This document shows, piece after piece, positions 4,685 through 7,070 of a stretch of 7,070 nucleotides of DNA (the first letter of the stretch is position 1; every line of letters begins with the position of its first letter). The DNA lies in contig PCSU01000083.1 of the NCBI GenBank assembly GCA_002771355.1, positions 1-7,070 of the forward strand, in the 5' to 3' direction. The notes under the pieces are model-generated. The model had not been told where the DNA came from, ran no database searches, and worked only from the letters and a program-made list of their open reading frames with translations. Made by a program: the position numbers and the translations under genes. Source of the DNA: a candidate division WWE3 bacterium CG22_combo_CG10-13_8_21_14_all_39_12. GTDB taxonomy: Bacteria > Patescibacteriota > 4484-211 > GCA-002791395.

Positions 4685-5434
4685 ATGACGATTAATTCAA
4701 TCCTTTCAACAACCCAACTTCCTCCTCTTAATATACGCGTTTTGCTCTCAGTAATTATAGGTAAAGATGCTTCATATCTTGTTGCTCGTCCAGAACACGA
4801 ACTGAGCGAAAATGAAACGCAGAAATGGGAAACCTGGTCAAGGCGTGCCCAAAGCGGTGAACCAATTGCATACATAGTAAACAAACAGGAATTTTATGGG
4901 TACGACTTTTACGTAGATAATCGAGTTCTTATTCCCAGACCTGAAACCGAAGAACTCATCGACAAAGCAAAAGTATGGATACAAAATCACCCTCATCGTA
5001 ATAAAATTTCAATCCTTGAGCTTGGAACCGGTTCTGGAGCAGTAACCATTGCACTAGTACAAGAGGTTTTAAAGCTAAACCTTACTAAAAAGCATTCGTT
5101 TAATTTCATCGCCACCGACGTTTCGCCTGATGCACTCAATGTTGCAAAGAAAAATGCAGCGTCACACGGGGTTTTCAATCACATCACGTTTCTTCAGGGA
5201 AATCTTTTTGAACCCGTTTCAAGTATAAAATTTGACATTATTCTTGCAAACCTACCATATGTGCCAACTGAAGAATCTCAAACAAATCGCTTTGAACCAC
5301 AACTCGCACTTGATGGTGGAAACAATGGCACAAAAATCAATGAACAATTATTAACCAAATACAGCTCTCACCTAAACGAAGGTGGAATTCTTATCTATGA
5401 AAAGTACAACGGATCAATAGAGAATCTCACTTGA
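4685..5434 (+). CDS. prmC: Release factor glutamine methyltransferase PrmC, short C-terminus
   Basis: A SAM-dependent enzyme that N5-methylates the glutamine of the GGQ motif of release factors. The 249-aa protein has an N-terminal helical domain (about 1-57), the linker GEPIAYIVNKQEFYGYDF (58-75) and VLIPRPETEEL (81-91), SAM motif I LELGTGSG (111-118) and acidic Asp145 in IATDVSPDAL. The catalytic NPPY motif is NLPY (189-192). EPQLALDGGNNG (204-215) is also typical. The protein stops just after GGILIYEKYNGSIENL, where PrmC normally continues for roughly 30 more residues; no continuation was found in the other frames. The stop is TGA; reading it as glycine does not restore the missing end. 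The ATG at 4685 is chosen over a TTG at 4658 because TACAAT ends 7 nt before it. Confidence 0.93.
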   Translation: MTINSILSTTQLPPLNIRVLLSVIIGKDASYLVARPEHELSENETQKWETWSRRAQSGEPIAYIVNKQEFYGYDFYVDNRVLIPRPETEELIDKAKVWIQNHPHRNKISILELGTGSGAVTIALVQEVLKLNLTKKHSFNFIATDVSPDALNVAKKNAASHGVFNHITFLQGNLFEPVSSIKFDIILANLPYVPTEESQTNRFEPQLALDGGNNGTKINEQLLTKYSSHLNEGGILIYEKYNGSIENLT

Positions 5435-5440
5435 AAACTG

Positions 5441-5452
5441 TGATACCATAAT
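5441..5452 (+). promoter_or_regulatory. Possible -10 of the MBL-like gene
   Basis: Two overlapping readings: TGA-TACCAT (5441-5449), ending 10 nt before the ATG, or CATAAT (5447-5452), ending 7 nt before it. No Shine-Dalgarno. The gene might instead be read from prmC transcripts, whose stop is 25 nt upstream. Confidence 0.35.
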
Positions 5453-5459
5453 AAACGAT

Positions 5460-5957
5460 ATGACGATTAAAAATACAAAATCAAAAGGATTTACCATTTC
5501 AACAAATGGCACTGAAGTTGTTTTACAGGAAGGCAAGATTGACATTTTTCGTGAAAAAGAAGATGGTACATCCAAGCCCTACACCGTCATGCAAACAGGT
5601 GAATACGATGTAGGTCATATTGGAATTCAAGTGAATAAAATTCCTAATAATGATGATAACGAATCGCTTGCATTTATATTGTTTGCTGATGAAATTACTG
5701 TTGGATACTTCCCTACCCCTCCCGAAGCATTATCAGAAAAAGCTATTGAAAAATATGACATGATTGATGTTCTTCTTATACCGGGTAACCGTTCAGCTCT
5801 AATTGATAAACTTGCTCCAGGTATTGTTATTCCCTTATCTGATAACGAAGTAATGGCAAAGTCTCTCGGGTCAGAACTTCCTGAAGTAAAAGCATCCCTT
5901 ACCCTCAATTCAGCTGATCAACTTCCCGAAGAGCTCGAACTTATAAACCTCGGTTAA
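5460..5957 (+). CDS. Metallo-beta-lactamase-like protein lacking metal ligands (tentative)
   Basis: A 165-aa soluble protein without signal peptide or membrane segment. Three stretches resemble the C-terminal half of small MBL-fold hydrolases of the UlaG-like (beta-lactamase_3) type: GEYDVGHIGI (47-56), IDVLLIPGN (102-110) and APGIVIPL (119-126). They correspond to GEYEV, vDvLliPvg and PkivIPmH in active members. The HxHxDH motif is absent, the usual HLGD-like site is GYFPT (82-86), and the final IPMH histidine is replaced by serine. If the relationship is right, it is a metal-free pseudoenzyme of unknown role, perhaps structural or binding. It sits between prmC and prfA on the same strand, 25 nt after the first and 82 nt before the second. 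The gene itself is secure; the family call is moderate. Confidence 0.6.
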   Translation: MTIKNTKSKGFTISTNGTEVVLQEGKIDIFREKEDGTSKPYTVMQTGEYDVGHIGIQVNKIPNNDDNESLAFILFADEITVGYFPTPPEALSEKAIEKYDMIDVLLIPGNRSALIDKLAPGIVIPLSDNEVMAKSLGSELPEVKASLTLNSADQLPEELELINLG

Positions 5958-6024
5958 ATTTCAATATCTTTATAAGAGTAACCTCTTTTTCGCCAATCGT
6001 ATTTCATACAAATGGGTACAGAAA

Positions 6025-6033
6025 TGCTACAAT
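6025..6033 (+). promoter_or_regulatory. Extended -10 (TGCTACAAT) of prfA
   Basis: TACAAT with TGC in front ends 6 nt before the ATG at 6040. CATACA (6005-6010) lies 17 bp upstream as a weak -35. No Shine-Dalgarno. Identical in its nine bases to the dnaB box. Confidence 0.65.
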
Positions 6034-6039
6034 CCTCAT

Positions 6040-6999
6040 ATGGATGCAACAGCACAACTTGAAGAACAAATAAAAAAACTTGAGTTACGTATTAAGGAAA
6101 ATGAAGAACTCGCCCTAGCTGAACCTGAAATGGCAGAACTTGCTACACAAGAAATAGAAAACCTCATTGCCCAAAAAACAGCATTAGAGCAAAGCATTCT
6201 AGCAATGTCTGGCGACTTTGAAGACAGTGAGGATGCTGGCGATCTTGAAGACGCAGAACAAAGTAAAATAGCAATTGTAGAGATCAGATCTGCAGCTGGT
6301 GGTGATGAGGCCGGTTTATTTGCTTCTGAACTTTATCGTATGTATGTTCGCTTTGCTGAAACGCAAAACTGGAAAATATCCCAATTGTCGTTATCGGAAG
6401 GTGGGATAGGTAATATAAAGTTAGTTTCATTTGAAATTAAAGGTACAGATAACAATCCTGCATATCCACTCTTACAATATGAATCTGGGGTTCATCGTGT
6501 GCAACGAGTTCCTTCAACTGAAAGCTCGGGGCGTGTACACACTTCAACAGTAACAGTTGCCGTTTTTCCAAAAGTCTCACCAAAGGCAGTTGATATTCAA
6601 CCACAAGACTTGAAAATCGATGTGTTTAGATCAAGCGGTCCTGGTGGACAATCAGTTAACACTACCGACTCTGCCGTTAGAATCACTCACATTCCAACAG
6701 GCGTAGTTGTGAGTATGCAAGATGAAAAATCCCAACATAAAAACAAAGAAAAGGCTATGAATGTACTTGCAAGTCGTTTATATGACATGCTTAAGCTTCA
6801 ACAAAAAGAAAAAGTTGATGACTTAAGATCTGATCAAATCGGAGGTGGGCAAAGAAGTGAAAAAATCCGAACGTATAATTTTCCCCAAGATCGCATTACT
6901 GACCATAGAATAAAGAAAAATTGGCATGGTATTGAGCGCATTATGGGTGGAGAGCTTTCAAACCTACTGTCTGATGTGCGAGAAGGTCTAGAGTTGTAA
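6040..6999 (+). CDS. prfA: Peptide chain release factor 1
   Basis: Ends translation at UAA and UAG. The codon-recognition tripeptide is P-S-T (158-160) in RVPSTESSGRVHTS, the RF1 type (PxT) rather than SPF of RF2. The catalytic loop is SSGPGGQSVNTTDSAVRITH (198-217), with GGQ at 202-204, the PrmC target. Also typical are SAAGGDEAGLF (84-94), DEKSQHKNK (228-236) and RTYNFPQDRITDHR (277-290). At 319 aa it is about 40 shorter than E. coli RF1, mostly in the N-terminal domain, which remains a helical, coiled-coil-like stretch (1-55). Residues 58-74 are a strongly acidic linker with a 9-residue repeat (GDFED and GDLED). It has its own -10 box 6 nt before the ATG. A heptamer array begins at the stop codon; no terminator is visible before the window ends. 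Confidence 0.98.
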   Translation: MDATAQLEEQIKKLELRIKENEELALAEPEMAELATQEIENLIAQKTALEQSILAMSGDFEDSEDAGDLEDAEQSKIAIVEIRSAAGGDEAGLFASELYRMYVRFAETQNWKISQLSLSEGGIGNIKLVSFEIKGTDNNPAYPLLQYESGVHRVQRVPSTESSGRVHTSTVTVAVFPKVSPKAVDIQPQDLKIDVFRSSGPGGQSVNTTDSAVRITHIPTGVVVSMQDEKSQHKNKEKAMNVLASRLYDMLKLQQKEKVDDLRSDQIGGGQRSEKIRTYNFPQDRITDHRIKKNWHGIERIMGGELSNLLSDVREGLEL

Positions 7000-7070
7000 A
7001 TCAGTAATCAGTAATCAGTAATCAGTAATCAGTAATCAGTAATCAGTAATCAGTAATCAGTAATCAGTAA
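6999..7070. repeat. Heptamer tandem array AATCAGT, at least 10 copies
   Basis: Ten perfect AATCAGT units run from the last base of the prfA TAA stop to the window edge and probably beyond. In rotation it is GTAATCA, so TAA recurs every 7 nt in all three frames on the sense strand; the antisense strand carries TGA every 7 nt. It has the period of the arrays at 2298 and 2417 and shares their GTA core. Confidence 0.95.

Noticed and set aside
5400..5459. Recoding of UGA to glycine (as in Absconditabacteria and Gracilibacteria) extending PrmC
   Set aside because: Reading through adds about 14 residues with no likeness to the PrmC tail, and no other gene has in-frame UGA.

Overview
The window looks like chromosomal DNA of a bacterium with a small, compact genome, most likely of the Candidate Phyla Radiation (Patescibacteria). 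This is an inference. It rests on single-copy housekeeping genes packed on both strands, shortened versions of known families (RF1 of 319 aa, PrmC of 249 aa without its usual C-terminal end), almost no Shine-Dalgarno sequences at the housekeeping starts, and short tandem heptamers between genes. The lineage cannot be named further from sequence alone. All reading frames fit genetic code 11, with UGA as a stop and no in-frame UGA inside any gene.

Layout, left to right. (1) An M16 zinc peptidase gene on the minus strand runs off the left edge. (2) A divergent intergenic region holds a 14-bp inverted repeat between two opposing -10 boxes, followed by tRNA-Leu(CAA) on the plus strand with encoded CCA and a terminator. 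(3) About 430 bp without a convincing gene but rich in hairpins includes a second, interrupted copy of the tRNA 3' end and a roughly 124-nt segment that can fold into a closed multi-stem structure. (4) Two small membrane-protein genes form a neat transcription unit with a good promoter, Shine-Dalgarno sites and a strong terminator. (5) A spacer follows with two heptamer arrays. (6) On the minus strand lie efp and then dnaB. (7) On the plus strand lie prmC, a degenerate metallo-beta-lactamase-like gene and prfA. The window ends in a third heptamer array that starts at the prfA stop codon.

The main theme is translation and replication. PrmC methylates the GGQ glutamine of RF1, whose gene (prfA) lies two genes downstream. 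EF-P relieves ribosome stalling at proline runs, and DnaB is the replicative helicase. The EF-P tip residue is arginine rather than lysine.

The strongest unexplained signals are three. First, six protein genes start 6-10 nt after a TANAAT-type -10 box with no Shine-Dalgarno, which predicts leaderless mRNAs, whereas the two small membrane-protein genes are conventionally led. Second, GTAR-NNN heptamer arrays begin exactly at the stop codons of dnaB and prfA and put stops in all three frames. Third, the tRNA-Leu downstream region looks like a duplicated or invaded site containing a structured RNA or DNA element. No recognisable new multi-gene defence or metabolic system is visible; the novelty here is regulatory and structural.
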